From: Caulobacteraceae bacterium
Lineage (GTDB): Bacteria > Pseudomonadota > Alphaproteobacteria > Caulobacterales > Caulobacteraceae
Assembly: GCA_025359665.1 (NCBI GenBank)
Contig: JANYFU010000072.1
Location: 1-36,584, forward strand
Direction: 5' to 3'
DNA length: 36,584 nt
Part shown: piece by piece, positions 18,651 through 25,836 of the stretch
Numbering within the stretch: the stretch's first letter is position 1
How the letters are laid out: each line of letters begins with the position of its first letter
Translations under genes and position numbers: made by a program
The notes under the pieces: model-generated
Told to the model about the DNA's origin: nothing
Seen by the model: only the letters and a program-made list of their open reading frames with translations
Databases searched by the model: none

Positions 18651-19045
18651 AACGCCGGGTGAGCGTCGATATCGGCATTGTTGGTCACGACAAAACGACA
18701 CAAACCGCAAGCGTCCGGTCCGCGCTGTAGAAACCAGCGGCAATCATCGCGGATCAGGCATGACGGCAGCCCGCGTGGAGCGGGACCAGATTGCGGCGCG
18801 TTGACCACGGTGTCGATCACCCCGCATCGCCCCCCCGCCCATTGGCCGCAGCCGGATGTTGCGCATGGGGCGGAAAACCGAAACAGCCGCTCCGGGTCGC
18901 CGCGTGCGCGTAGTCCCGACGCAATCTCGGGATCAAGCCAGACGGGCCTGCTCGCGAACTCAACCTCGTTCTCAACGACGCGTCCGAGCAGAAGCGCGCC
19001 CTCTTCGCAGGTGGCGCTAGGACAAAGTACGGTCCGGCCAGCCAT
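18647..19045 (-). CDS. Cysteine-rich protein of unknown function
   Basis: A 132-residue protein with nine cysteines in an ordered pattern: Cys8 and Cys13 (CX4C), Cys61, Cys66 and Cys74 (PCATSGCGQWAGGRCGV), Cys96 and Cys102 (CLIRDDCRWF), Cys113 and Cys116 (CGLCRF). Conserved-looking Trp residues sit next to several Cys (GQW, RWF). This arrangement suggests metal or Fe-S binding rather than disulfides, because there is no signal peptide. The family is not recognised by me. It starts 10 bases after the small GTG-start gene at 19056 with no ribosome binding site of its own, so the two are coupled. No known radical-SAM, peptidase or transporter gene is nearby. Confidence 0.7.
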   Translation of the reverse strand: MAGRTVLCPSATCEEGALLLGRVVENEVEFASRPVWLDPEIASGLRARGDPERLFRFSAPCATSGCGQWAGGRCGVIDTVVNAPQSGPAPRGLPSCLIRDDCRWFLQRGPDACGLCRFVVTNNADIDAHPAF

Positions 19046-19055
19046 GGCGCGTGAA

Positions 19056-19337
19056 TCAACCGTCGCGGTTTTGTATGCCGACGTTGACGGTCAGCGGCTT
19101 GTTGAGAAGGCCAGGATTTTCCGCCAGGGCGGCCTCGGCGATTATCCAACGGCCGTTCCAACGCCTGGGGATGAAAACCACGCTACCGCCGCCACCTCCG
19201 CCCGAGTCGTCGGGATTCGGCGTGAAGCTGGCGTGGGACAGGGCGCTTTCAACGGCGGCGCCGATGGCGGCCTGCACATGGTGCTGTTGCTCACGGCTGA
19301 GTTTCACGCCTTCAAACCGTACGATGAAGTCACTCAC
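19056..19337 (-). CDS. Small protein of unknown function, GTG start, partner of Cys-rich gene
   Basis: A 93-residue protein. The start is a GTG at 19337-19335, supported by AGAGGTG about seven bases upstream. It has a beta strand (DFIVRFEGVKL), a helix (SREQQHHVQAAIGAAVESAL), a Gly-rich loop (SGGGGGGS), a hydrophobic strand (VVFIPRRWNGRWIIAEA) and a polar tail ending in RDG. There is no signal peptide. It resembles a small modified-peptide precursor or a small adaptor in architecture only; I do not recognise it and do not claim that role. The gene is followed 10 bases later by the nine-Cys protein, which should be its functional partner. Confidence 0.65.
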   Translation of the reverse strand: MSDFIVRFEGVKLSREQQHHVQAAIGAAVESALSHASFTPNPDDSGGGGGGSVVFIPRRWNGRWIIAEAALAENPGLLNKPLTVNVGIQNRDG

Positions 19338-19359
19338 TGCGACACCTCTATGTTTACAT

Positions 19360-19379
19360 ATTTAGAATTGTAACTAAAT
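19360..19379. promoter_or_regulatory. Inverted repeat in AT-rich promoter region of the Cys-rich pair
   Basis: The arms ATTTAG and CTAAAT are perfect inverted repeats separated by eight bases. They lie in a short AT-rich island 23-42 bases upstream of the GTG start of the small protein, in otherwise GC-rich DNA. It could be an operator for a dimeric regulator or part of the promoter; no specific family is recognised. Confidence 0.35.
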
Positions 19380-19435
19380 TACCCCCGTCGTGCAACCGCA
19401 ATTGAACCCAGATCTGGTCACCAGTCGGCTCACCC

Positions 19436-19996
19436 TTATGGCTCCCGATAGGTCCCCGCCTTGACCGCGATCGGTTTGGCGGTGGGGTAGAATTGCGTGA
19501 ACGTGGTGTCCACGGCCCCATGCGCTTGGTGGCAGGCGTAACAGGCCGCCGCATAGGGAATCATCTTCGCCGGAGCCGCGCCGTTCAAGGCGAAGAATCC
19601 CCAGCCGCCCTTGAATCTCGCCGAGTCGTGGACGTGAGCCTCAAGACCCATTAGGTCCTCGGTCTGGTAATGGCCGTGCTTGTTGATCGAGCCGCGGCTG
19701 GCGCCGCCGCGATTTTCGAGGATGAAAACCGCGCCCTCGGGCCAATGACCGGTCTTCTTGAACTCGCGCCAGGAGTCCGGATCGACGAACACATTGTCGA
19801 ACATCGATTGCCCGGGCATCGACGGCGCATCGGAATAGCTCATGTCGAGACCCGTGCTCAGATATATCCACTCACGGTAGTCGGACGGCGGGATGAAGGC
19901 GCCGTTGGCGGTGAAGTGGGCCGCGCCCGGCGCCGGAGCGGCGCCGGCTGTCAGCAGCAGCGCCATGATCGGCAGCAGAGCGGCGAATCTGATCAT
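19436..19996 (-). CDS. Cytochrome P460 family c-type cytochrome
   Basis: A 186-residue exported hemoprotein with signal peptide (MIRFAALLPIMALLLTAGAAPAPGA, cut at a Val/Ala site) and a single heme site CYACHQAHGAVDTTF near the C-terminus. That heme position, with the HQAHGAVDTTFTQFYP tail, is the hallmark of the P460/cytochrome c'-beta family. The YREWIYLSTGLDMSY opening and the KKTGHWPEGAVFILENR strand are also typical. P460 enzymes oxidise hydroxylamine or bind NO; the crosslinking Lys may be Lys80 or Lys81 in WREFKKTGHW, but I cannot tell which function applies. No ammonia-oxidation genes are present, so NO binding or stress tolerance is more likely. Confidence 0.88.
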   Translation of the reverse strand: MIRFAALLPIMALLLTAGAAPAPGAAHFTANGAFIPPSDYREWIYLSTGLDMSYSDAPSMPGQSMFDNVFVDPDSWREFKKTGHWPEGAVFILENRGGASRGSINKHGHYQTEDLMGLEAHVHDSARFKGGWGFFALNGAAPAKMIPYAAACYACHQAHGAVDTTFTQFYPTAKPIAVKAGTYREP

Positions 19997-20056
19997 CGGG
20001 ATGGCGATCTCCTCAGGCCAGACACTGTAACAGGCGGAGCCAATCCAAAAGGACGT

Positions 20057-21685
20057 TCATCCAACCTTTTCAGCCAAGCCAAACGGTCCCGCCACGAGGC
20101 CGGCGTCGCTCAGGATATCGCGCAATGGTGCCAGGCCCTCGCCATAACGGCGCCAGCGTCCGACCGAGGTCGAATATAGTGGCTGGCGAACCTGAACCGA
20201 ACTCGCCGTGGCCACCGGGGCGGCGTTCCGGTGGAAATCCAGACACCCGTCCTCCCAGGGCAGGCCGCAGACATCGAGCAGGCGACGGGTCGCGCCGGCC
20301 TGATCGGCGATGATATCTTCGTAGGCGATTTCAGTGAAACGGTCGGCCGGCAACACAGCGCGCCAGTGGGCGACCAGCCTGTCGAAACCGACATAGTAAC
20401 GTCCGATGTCCGCCAGATCGAAGGCGTAGTTGTAGTAGGAAAAGCTGGTGGCGAACAGCTGCCGATAGTTCGACAGACAGACGTCCATCGGATCGCGCCT
20501 TAGGCAAACGATCCGCGCCTGGGGTAAAGCGCGGTGGATCAGGCCGGCGTAGAAGACATTGAGCGGCATCTTGTCGATGAACCGGGGCGTGGCGCCGGTC
20601 AGCGGGCGCGTGCTGGCGAGATACGCGGCCCCAAGCCGCGCCGGATCAAGGTGACGCGCCGCGTCCAGGGTATCGGGGTCGAGGACAAGGTTCGACGGCG
20701 TCGCCGCCGCCCGTTTTAGCAACAGGGCGAAGTTGCCGAGTTCGCCGGCGGAGGTGACGGCCGAATGGCTCGAGAGAATGCGGTCGACCAGAGTCGTGCC
20801 GCTGCGCGGCAAACCGACCACGAATATCGGCTCGGATGAAGGATCGCCCAATGAGTGGCCGGGCCATGGATAGGTCCGGGCCGCGGCGGCGAACAGCGCG
20901 GCGTCGATTTCGGGATGGTAGTCGACCTGGCGGCGCTTGGCCGCCTTGCCCCGGCTCAGCCAACTCAGCGCGACGGCCCAATCGCCCAGATCTTCATAGG
21001 TTTTGGCCAGGGTGTGACCCAGGTGCAGGGCGCGTTCGGCATCCGGTGACGCCCGGGCGAACAAGGCCTCCAGCTGCTCGGAGAAATTATGCTCGGTTGT
21101 CTGGCGCCGCAGCTGCACTCGCAAAGACCAGGCGCGATGGTTTTCGGGATCCTTGCGCAACGACCGCCCATAGGCAGCCTCGGCGCCCTCGAAATCGCCG
21201 GTGAACTGCCGTGAGGCGGCGAGATTGAACAGGAAACTGGCGCTGTCGGGATTGAGGCCGGCGGCGCGCTCGAAAAACGGCAGAGCCCGGGCGTGTTGTC
21301 CAAGGCGCGTAAACACCACGCCCAGGGTGTCCAGGGTCAAGGCGTCGGACGGATCGAGGCCGACGGCGATCTCGGCGGCGCAAAGCGCGTCCGGCTGACG
21401 GTTGAGCGCCACAAGCGATCTTGCGAGATGGGCGTGATGCCGCGGAACATCCGGGCCCAGCGCGACGGCCTTGGCGAACAGTTCAGCTGCCTTTGCCGGT
21501 TGGTCGTGGTCGGCGCTCAGCACTCCCAGCAGGAACCAGGCGCGCGCCGACTGGGGCTCGATCTGGAGCGCCTCCAGGCAATGCTGGTGGGCGCCTCGAT
21601 AGGCGCGCGCGGCAAGGGCGGTTTCGGCGAGATCCAGGGTATTTTCGGCATCAACGCCCATCAACGCCCGCTTTCGATGCGCCAT
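20057..21685 (-). CDS. TPR-containing sulfotransferase
   Basis: A 542-residue protein with two parts. Residues 15-245 are TPR repeats, and the second half is a sulfotransferase domain. The 5'-phosphosulfate loop is GLPRSGTTLVDRIL (291-304), and the 3'-phosphate loop is RIVCLRRDPMDVCLSNYRQLF (391-411). With PAPS it should sulfate hydroxyl or amine groups of small molecules or glycans; the TPR half may present a protein. There is no signal peptide. It is divergent from the TonB receptor, with 117 bases between the starts. TPR-sulfotransferase genes are often found next to TonB receptors in sphingomonads and caulobacters, which suggests a joint role, although the acceptor is unknown. Confidence 0.92.
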   Translation of the reverse strand: MAHRKRALMGVDAENTLDLAETALAARAYRGAHQHCLEALQIEPQSARAWFLLGVLSADHDQPAKAAELFAKAVALGPDVPRHHAHLARSLVALNRQPDALCAAEIAVGLDPSDALTLDTLGVVFTRLGQHARALPFFERAAGLNPDSASFLFNLAASRQFTGDFEGAEAAYGRSLRKDPENHRAWSLRVQLRRQTTEHNFSEQLEALFARASPDAERALHLGHTLAKTYEDLGDWAVALSWLSRGKAAKRRQVDYHPEIDAALFAAAARTYPWPGHSLGDPSSEPIFVVGLPRSGTTLVDRILSSHSAVTSAGELGNFALLLKRAAATPSNLVLDPDTLDAARHLDPARLGAAYLASTRPLTGATPRFIDKMPLNVFYAGLIHRALPQARIVCLRRDPMDVCLSNYRQLFATSFSYYNYAFDLADIGRYYVGFDRLVAHWRAVLPADRFTEIAYEDIIADQAGATRRLLDVCGLPWEDGCLDFHRNAAPVATASSVQVRQPLYSTSVGRWRRYGEGLAPLRDILSDAGLVAGPFGLAEKVG

Positions 21686-21786
21686 CCGCCCGGTTCGCTA
21701 TCACAATTGGCACAATATCTCCCAGGCGCAACACAAGCCTTGAGGCCGGCCCGCCGCCAAGGCAGTTCATGGCCAACGATATGGCC

Positions 21787-21795
21787 GGAGGGGAG
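21787..21795 (+). promoter_or_regulatory. Strong ribosome binding site setting the GTG start of the TonB receptor
   Basis: GGAGGGGAG lies 7 bases before the GTG at 21803. It decides the start, since no ATG precedes the signal peptide in this frame. Confidence 0.7.
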
Positions 21796-21802
21796 TTTTT
21801 CG

Positions 21803-24277
21803 GTGAAAAAATCGCTTCGTAAAGCGCTCGTCAACTCAATCAGCGCACTGGCCATTCCCGTGACGCTGGTCGCGGCGCCGATCGGGGCCCAAGCAGCCGA
21901 AGCGGCGGTCGCGGCCGACAGCGAGAACCCCGGAGAACTGGTGGTCACCGCCACCCGTCGCGCGACGACGGTCCAGGATACACCGGTCAATATCGCGGCG
22001 GTCGGCGGCGAGCAGATCAAGCAGCAGGGCATGACCGACCTCGCCCAGGTCACCCGGTTCGTACCCGGGATTTTCATCGTCGATCAGGGGCCGCGTTCGG
22101 GCAACACGATCGTCGTGCGCGGCCTGAACGCCACGGGGCTGGGGTCGAATGACGGCAACAACGACGGTGGCGGCACGGTGGCCACCTATGTCGGCGAGAT
22201 CCCCCTGTTCGTCGATCTGAAGCTGAATGACATCGATCGGGTCGAGCTTCTCCTCGGTCCCCAGGGCACCCTCTATGGAGCGGGCACGCTTGGGGGCGCG
22301 ATCCGCTTTATCCCCACCCGGCCGAAGTTCGGGACCTGGGAGGCGACCTTCCGAGGCGAGACCTATAGCTACGCCCGCGCCTCCAACCCTAGCGGCAGCC
22401 TGGGTGTGACCGTCAACGCGCCGATCGGCGACACCCTGGCGGTGCGCGCCTCGCTCGACTACTCGAACGACTCCGGTTTTCTGGATCAACCCTATCGAGT
22501 CAAGACGGTCGGCGTGTCGAACCCCGACCCGAACCTGAGCGATCCGGCGGCGGTGAAGGCCAATCTGAACTACACTAACGACGTAAACACCGATGTGGTG
22601 CTGTCTGGCCGCTTCGGCGTCCGGTGGCGGCCGACCGACAAGTTCGATGTCAATCTCACCTACTACTATCAGAACGACAAGGTCGGTGGGCGTCAGGAAA
22701 GCGGCGTCGGGGTGTCGGATTTCCCAGTTCCCGTGAACAAATGGACTCAGCTTCAGCGGGTCGCCGAACCCAACCACAGGATCAACCAGCTTGTCGCCCT
22801 CGAGGCGAATTTGGATCTGGGCTTTGCCGAACTGACCTCGGCGACGGGATATTCGGAATATACCGACTACGGACACCGCGATCAGACCGACCTGCTAATT
22901 GCTCTCGAATATAGTTACGAAGCCTTTCCGAGTTTCTCGGCCTTCACCGAGGAACGGGACAAGACCGACACCTTGACCCAGGAAATCCGTATCGTTTCCA
23001 AGGGCGACAGCAAATTCAGCTGGATCGTCGGCGGCTTCTACAACCATCAGTTCTCAACCGGCTACAGCAAGGAATTCACCCCGCACTATGACCAGTTTCT
23101 GGTGGACAACGCCGGTGGCGTTCAGCTCCGTCCAGACTCTGTTGAATACTACAGTATTAGCAAAAGTAAATTAACGGAGCTAGCCGGATTTGGCGAACTG
23201 ACCTATAAAATCACGCCGAAGTGGCAGATCACCGGTGGCATAAGATACTATAACTATTCGTACGGCACCGCCAGTGGCACAGACATCCCGCTATTCAACA
23301 CGGTGATTGAAGGCCGCACACCGGCGGACGCCCTCGTGGTGGACTTGCAGCCTGGCGGGCAAGGGGCGGACGGTTTTCTGTTCAAGGGCAATACATCGTA
23401 CAAGGTGACACCGGACGCGATGGTCTATTTCACCTTCAGCGAGGGGTATCGAATCGGCAGTTCCAATGGTGTCGCCCCCTGTCCGCCCCCACCCTTCCCT
23501 GGCCAGACAGTCTGCGCCCTGCCCAACGAAGTAGAATACAAACCCGACAAAACTTTGAACTATGAACTTGGTCTCCATAGTCAATGTTTTGATAAACGCC
23601 TGACGATCAATGGTGATATCTACTATATTCAATGGAAGAGTCCGCAGGTCGGCTCGGCCACCAAATTCGGCTTGCAGCCCATCACGGTGAACGGCGGTGA
23701 CGCGGAGTCCAAGGGCATCGAGATCAATTTCGACGGACAGATCACCAAGGGACTTAGTCTCCGTGGTAGTTATTCTCACAATGAAACCAACTTTGTAGCT
23801 GAAACCATCAATCTGATCCCGTATATTACGCCCAGTATCATTCCACCTAAATTCCAGAAAACTCTGAAATATGACTCTGGCGAACCCGGTGACCGCCTAC
23901 CCGGCTCGCCAGAGGATGAGGGAAGTCTGTTCGCGCGTTATGAGCGGCATGTCTGGAACGACAAGACCCTGGCCTTTGGCTACAGTTTTACAGCGGCCGG
24001 CAACGTTCTGACCCGCACCGCCGGCAAGGGCGGTGGCTACACCGTTCCCGCCTACACCCTCCACGGCCTGTCGATGGAGCTATCGGGAGATAAATGGAAG
24101 GCGACCCTGTTCGTCGATAACCTGTTCGACGCCTTCATCGTCACCGGCGCGCGAAACACGCCCGCGTACAATCAGTCCGTTCCCGATATCAACGGCGGCC
24201 TACATTATCAGCGTGGCTTCTTCGTTAGTGTCCTGCCGCCACGAAAGGTTGGCCTTCGCTTCGAGCATCAGTTCTAA
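21803..24277 (+). CDS. TonB-dependent outer-membrane receptor
   Basis: An 824-residue receptor starting with GTG. It has a signal peptide (about residues 1-31, ending QAA), a TonB-box-like GELVVTATRR (44-53), and a plug domain containing TVQDTPVNIAAVGGEQI and the conserved LYGAGTLGGAIRFIPTRP block. The rest is a 22-strand-type beta barrel ending in GLRFEHQF with a terminal Phe, the normal export signal for barrel assembly. Such receptors pull scarce substrates (siderophores, cobalamin, sugars, other ligands) through the outer membrane using TonB energy. Codons become AT-rich in patches around 23140-23240, 23560-23650 and 23770-23880 compared with the rest. Next gene 47 bases downstream is the Fe oxygenase. 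The substrate is unknown. Confidence 0.95.
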   Translation: MKKSLRKALVNSISALAIPVTLVAAPIGAQAAEAAVAADSENPGELVVTATRRATTVQDTPVNIAAVGGEQIKQQGMTDLAQVTRFVPGIFIVDQGPRSGNTIVVRGLNATGLGSNDGNNDGGGTVATYVGEIPLFVDLKLNDIDRVELLLGPQGTLYGAGTLGGAIRFIPTRPKFGTWEATFRGETYSYARASNPSGSLGVTVNAPIGDTLAVRASLDYSNDSGFLDQPYRVKTVGVSNPDPNLSDPAAVKANLNYTNDVNTDVVLSGRFGVRWRPTDKFDVNLTYYYQNDKVGGRQESGVGVSDFPVPVNKWTQLQRVAEPNHRINQLVALEANLDLGFAELTSATGYSEYTDYGHRDQTDLLIALEYSYEAFPSFSAFTEERDKTDTLTQEIRIVSKGDSKFSWIVGGFYNHQFSTGYSKEFTPHYDQFLVDNAGGVQLRPDSVEYYSISKSKLTELAGFGELTYKITPKWQITGGIRYYNYSYGTASGTDIPLFNTVIEGRTPADALVVDLQPGGQGADGFLFKGNTSYKVTPDAMVYFTFSEGYRIGSSNGVAPCPPPPFPGQTVCALPNEVEYKPDKTLNYELGLHSQCFDKRLTINGDIYYIQWKSPQVGSATKFGLQPITVNGGDAESKGIEINFDGQITKGLSLRGSYSHNETNFVAETINLIPYITPSIIPPKFQKTLKYDSGEPGDRLPGSPEDEGSLFARYERHVWNDKTLAFGYSFTAAGNVLTRTAGKGGGYTVPAYTLHGLSMELSGDKWKATLFVDNLFDAFIVTGARNTPAYNQSVPDINGGLHYQRGFFVSVLPPRKVGLRFEHQF

Positions 24278-24324
24278 TCTCCGGGTGAACTCCACCGCCA
24301 ACAGGCCCGTGAGGAGGTTTTTCG

Positions 24325-25485
24325 ATGGCTGATGGGACGACTACGACAACGGCGGAGATGGGCGCCAGGCTGTTGGCGTTTTCATCCATTCCGGTCATCG
24401 ACATCGGGGCGCTGAGAGGAAGCGACCGGGCCGCGCTGGAGGCGTGCGCCCAACAGATCGGCCATGCCTGCGAGACCGTGGGTTTCTTCTATATCACTGG
24501 TCACGGCGTACCGGAGGCGCTGATCGCGCGCGCCTATGAGCGGTCCCGGATGTTCCACGCCTCACCGGTCGAACAGAAGGATCGGGTGCACATCCGTCAT
24601 TCGCCGGGCACCCGGGGCTGGTGCCCGGATAAGGACGACACCCAGGATGGCGATCCAGAACTCTACCGCCTGGTCGAGCCTCATCCCGATCACGACTACC
24701 TGACCAGGCCCCGGCTCCACGCCGCCTTCGACGTCGCCCTGGAACTTAGCGAAGATGACCCGGATTTTCGCGCCGGCAATCTGATGCTGGTGCCGAACCA
24801 ATGGCCGGACTGGATTCCCGGATTCCGCGAAGACATCATGGCCTACTACGATGCGGTCAAAGCCGTTGGTGATCGCCTGTTCCACGCCTTTGCGGTGGCT
24901 CTAGGGCTGCCCGAGGACTTCTTCGCCACGGTCACCGCCAAAAGCCCGTCACAGCTAAGACTGTTGCGCTACACGCCCAATGATCTGCCCATGGACAACG
25001 ATCACCTCGGCATTGGAGCCCATTCGGACTTCGAGTGCTTCACTATCCTGCACCAGTCGGCGCCAGGCCTGCAGGTGATGAACGCCGCCGACGAATGGGT
25101 GTCCGCGCCGCCGATAGCGGGGGCCTTCATCGTCAACGTCGGCGATCTGATCGAAGGCTGGACCAACGGCCGCTTCAAGGCCACGCAGCACCGAGTGGTG
25201 AATACGGGCAAGGAGCGGTTCTCCATGCCGCTGTTCTTCGCGGTGGACTATGACACGGTGATCGAGCCCCTCCCCGCCTTTGTCAGCAAGGAGAATCCAG
25301 CCAGATACAACAGGATCGTGGCGGGCGACCATCTGGCCGGTTTCAGCGTCAATGGCGCGAAACATCTGCGCAAGAAGATCGTGCAGGGCGAATTGAAGAT
25401 CGACTTCCCGATCCACCAGGAAAATCCGTTCAAGCGCAAGGCGGTCAACGAGTTCCAGGCGGGCGCTCGACAGGCGCCGGCATGA
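24325..25485 (+). CDS. Isopenicillin-N-synthase-like Fe(II)-dependent oxygenase
   Basis: A 386-residue cytosolic enzyme of the isopenicillin-N-synthase/2-oxoglutarate oxygenase superfamily. The DIOX_N part (IPVIDIGALRGSD, GFFYITGHGVPEALI) is followed by a complete metal site: His233 and Asp235 in GAHSDFECFT, His289 in KATQHRVVN, and Arg298-Ser300 (RFS), which usually binds the 2-oxoglutarate carboxylate. It could hydroxylate, desaturate or cyclise an imported compound. AGGAGG lies 8 bases before the ATG. It overlaps the following binding-protein gene by four bases, so it belongs to the TonB/ABC operon. Confidence 0.93.
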   Translation: MADGTTTTTAEMGARLLAFSSIPVIDIGALRGSDRAALEACAQQIGHACETVGFFYITGHGVPEALIARAYERSRMFHASPVEQKDRVHIRHSPGTRGWCPDKDDTQDGDPELYRLVEPHPDHDYLTRPRLHAAFDVALELSEDDPDFRAGNLMLVPNQWPDWIPGFREDIMAYYDAVKAVGDRLFHAFAVALGLPEDFFATVTAKSPSQLRLLRYTPNDLPMDNDHLGIGAHSDFECFTILHQSAPGLQVMNAADEWVSAPPIAGAFIVNVGDLIEGWTNGRFKATQHRVVNTGKERFSMPLFFAVDYDTVIEPLPAFVSKENPARYNRIVAGDHLAGFSVNGAKHLRKKIVQGELKIDFPIHQENPFKRKAVNEFQAGARQAPA

Positions 25486-25836
25486 CGCCCGTCCCTGGCG
25501 GCGTGGACCGTCGGCGCCTGATGCTTGGGGCGGCCGGACTCGGGGCGGTCGCCCTGGCCCAGGCCTGCGCGCCCAGCCCGACGGCGAAGGGCTCCGGAGC
25601 CCTCAAGGTTTCGACCTATGGCGGCAATTTCGAGCAGGCGATGAGCCAGCACGTCTATCCGGTGTTCGAGAAAGCCACCGGGATCAAGGTTCAGTCGATC
25701 GCCCAGCCAGCGGGTCTCCAGTTCCTGCTGCAGTTGATCCAGGCCAATCGCGCCGGCATGGCGCCGATGGACCTGTGCATTTCGGCCGCCATGGACATGA
25801 ATCGCGGCCGGACCGCCGGCATCTGGCGTGTTCGTG
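25482..25836 (+). pseudogene. ABC substrate-binding protein, 5' part (interrupted by IS66 element)
   Basis: This is the N-terminal part of a PotD/PotF-type periplasmic binding protein. It begins with a Tat-like signal combined with a lipobox (DRRRLMLGAAGLGAVALAQAC, Cys29 the likely lipidation site), then ALKVSTYGGNFEQAM, the classic opening of spermidine/putrescine-type binding proteins. The frame would read on inside the element and end at 25922 after 146 codons. The remainder of the gene lies at 27566-28299. The ATG overlaps the oxygenase stop as ATGA. The protein is almost certainly inactive in this strain. Confidence 0.93.
25828..25836. repeat. Left copy of 9-bp target-site repeat
   Basis: GTGTTCGTG flanks the element on the left and is repeated at 27557-27565. 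IS66-family members usually give 8 bp, so one base is ambiguous because of shared sequence at the ends. Confidence 0.8.

Noticed and set aside
21293-21802. 170 extra codons before the TonB receptor
   Set aside because: They are antisense to the TPR-sulfotransferase and lie before a proper signal peptide; the GTG at 21803 has a strong ribosome binding site.
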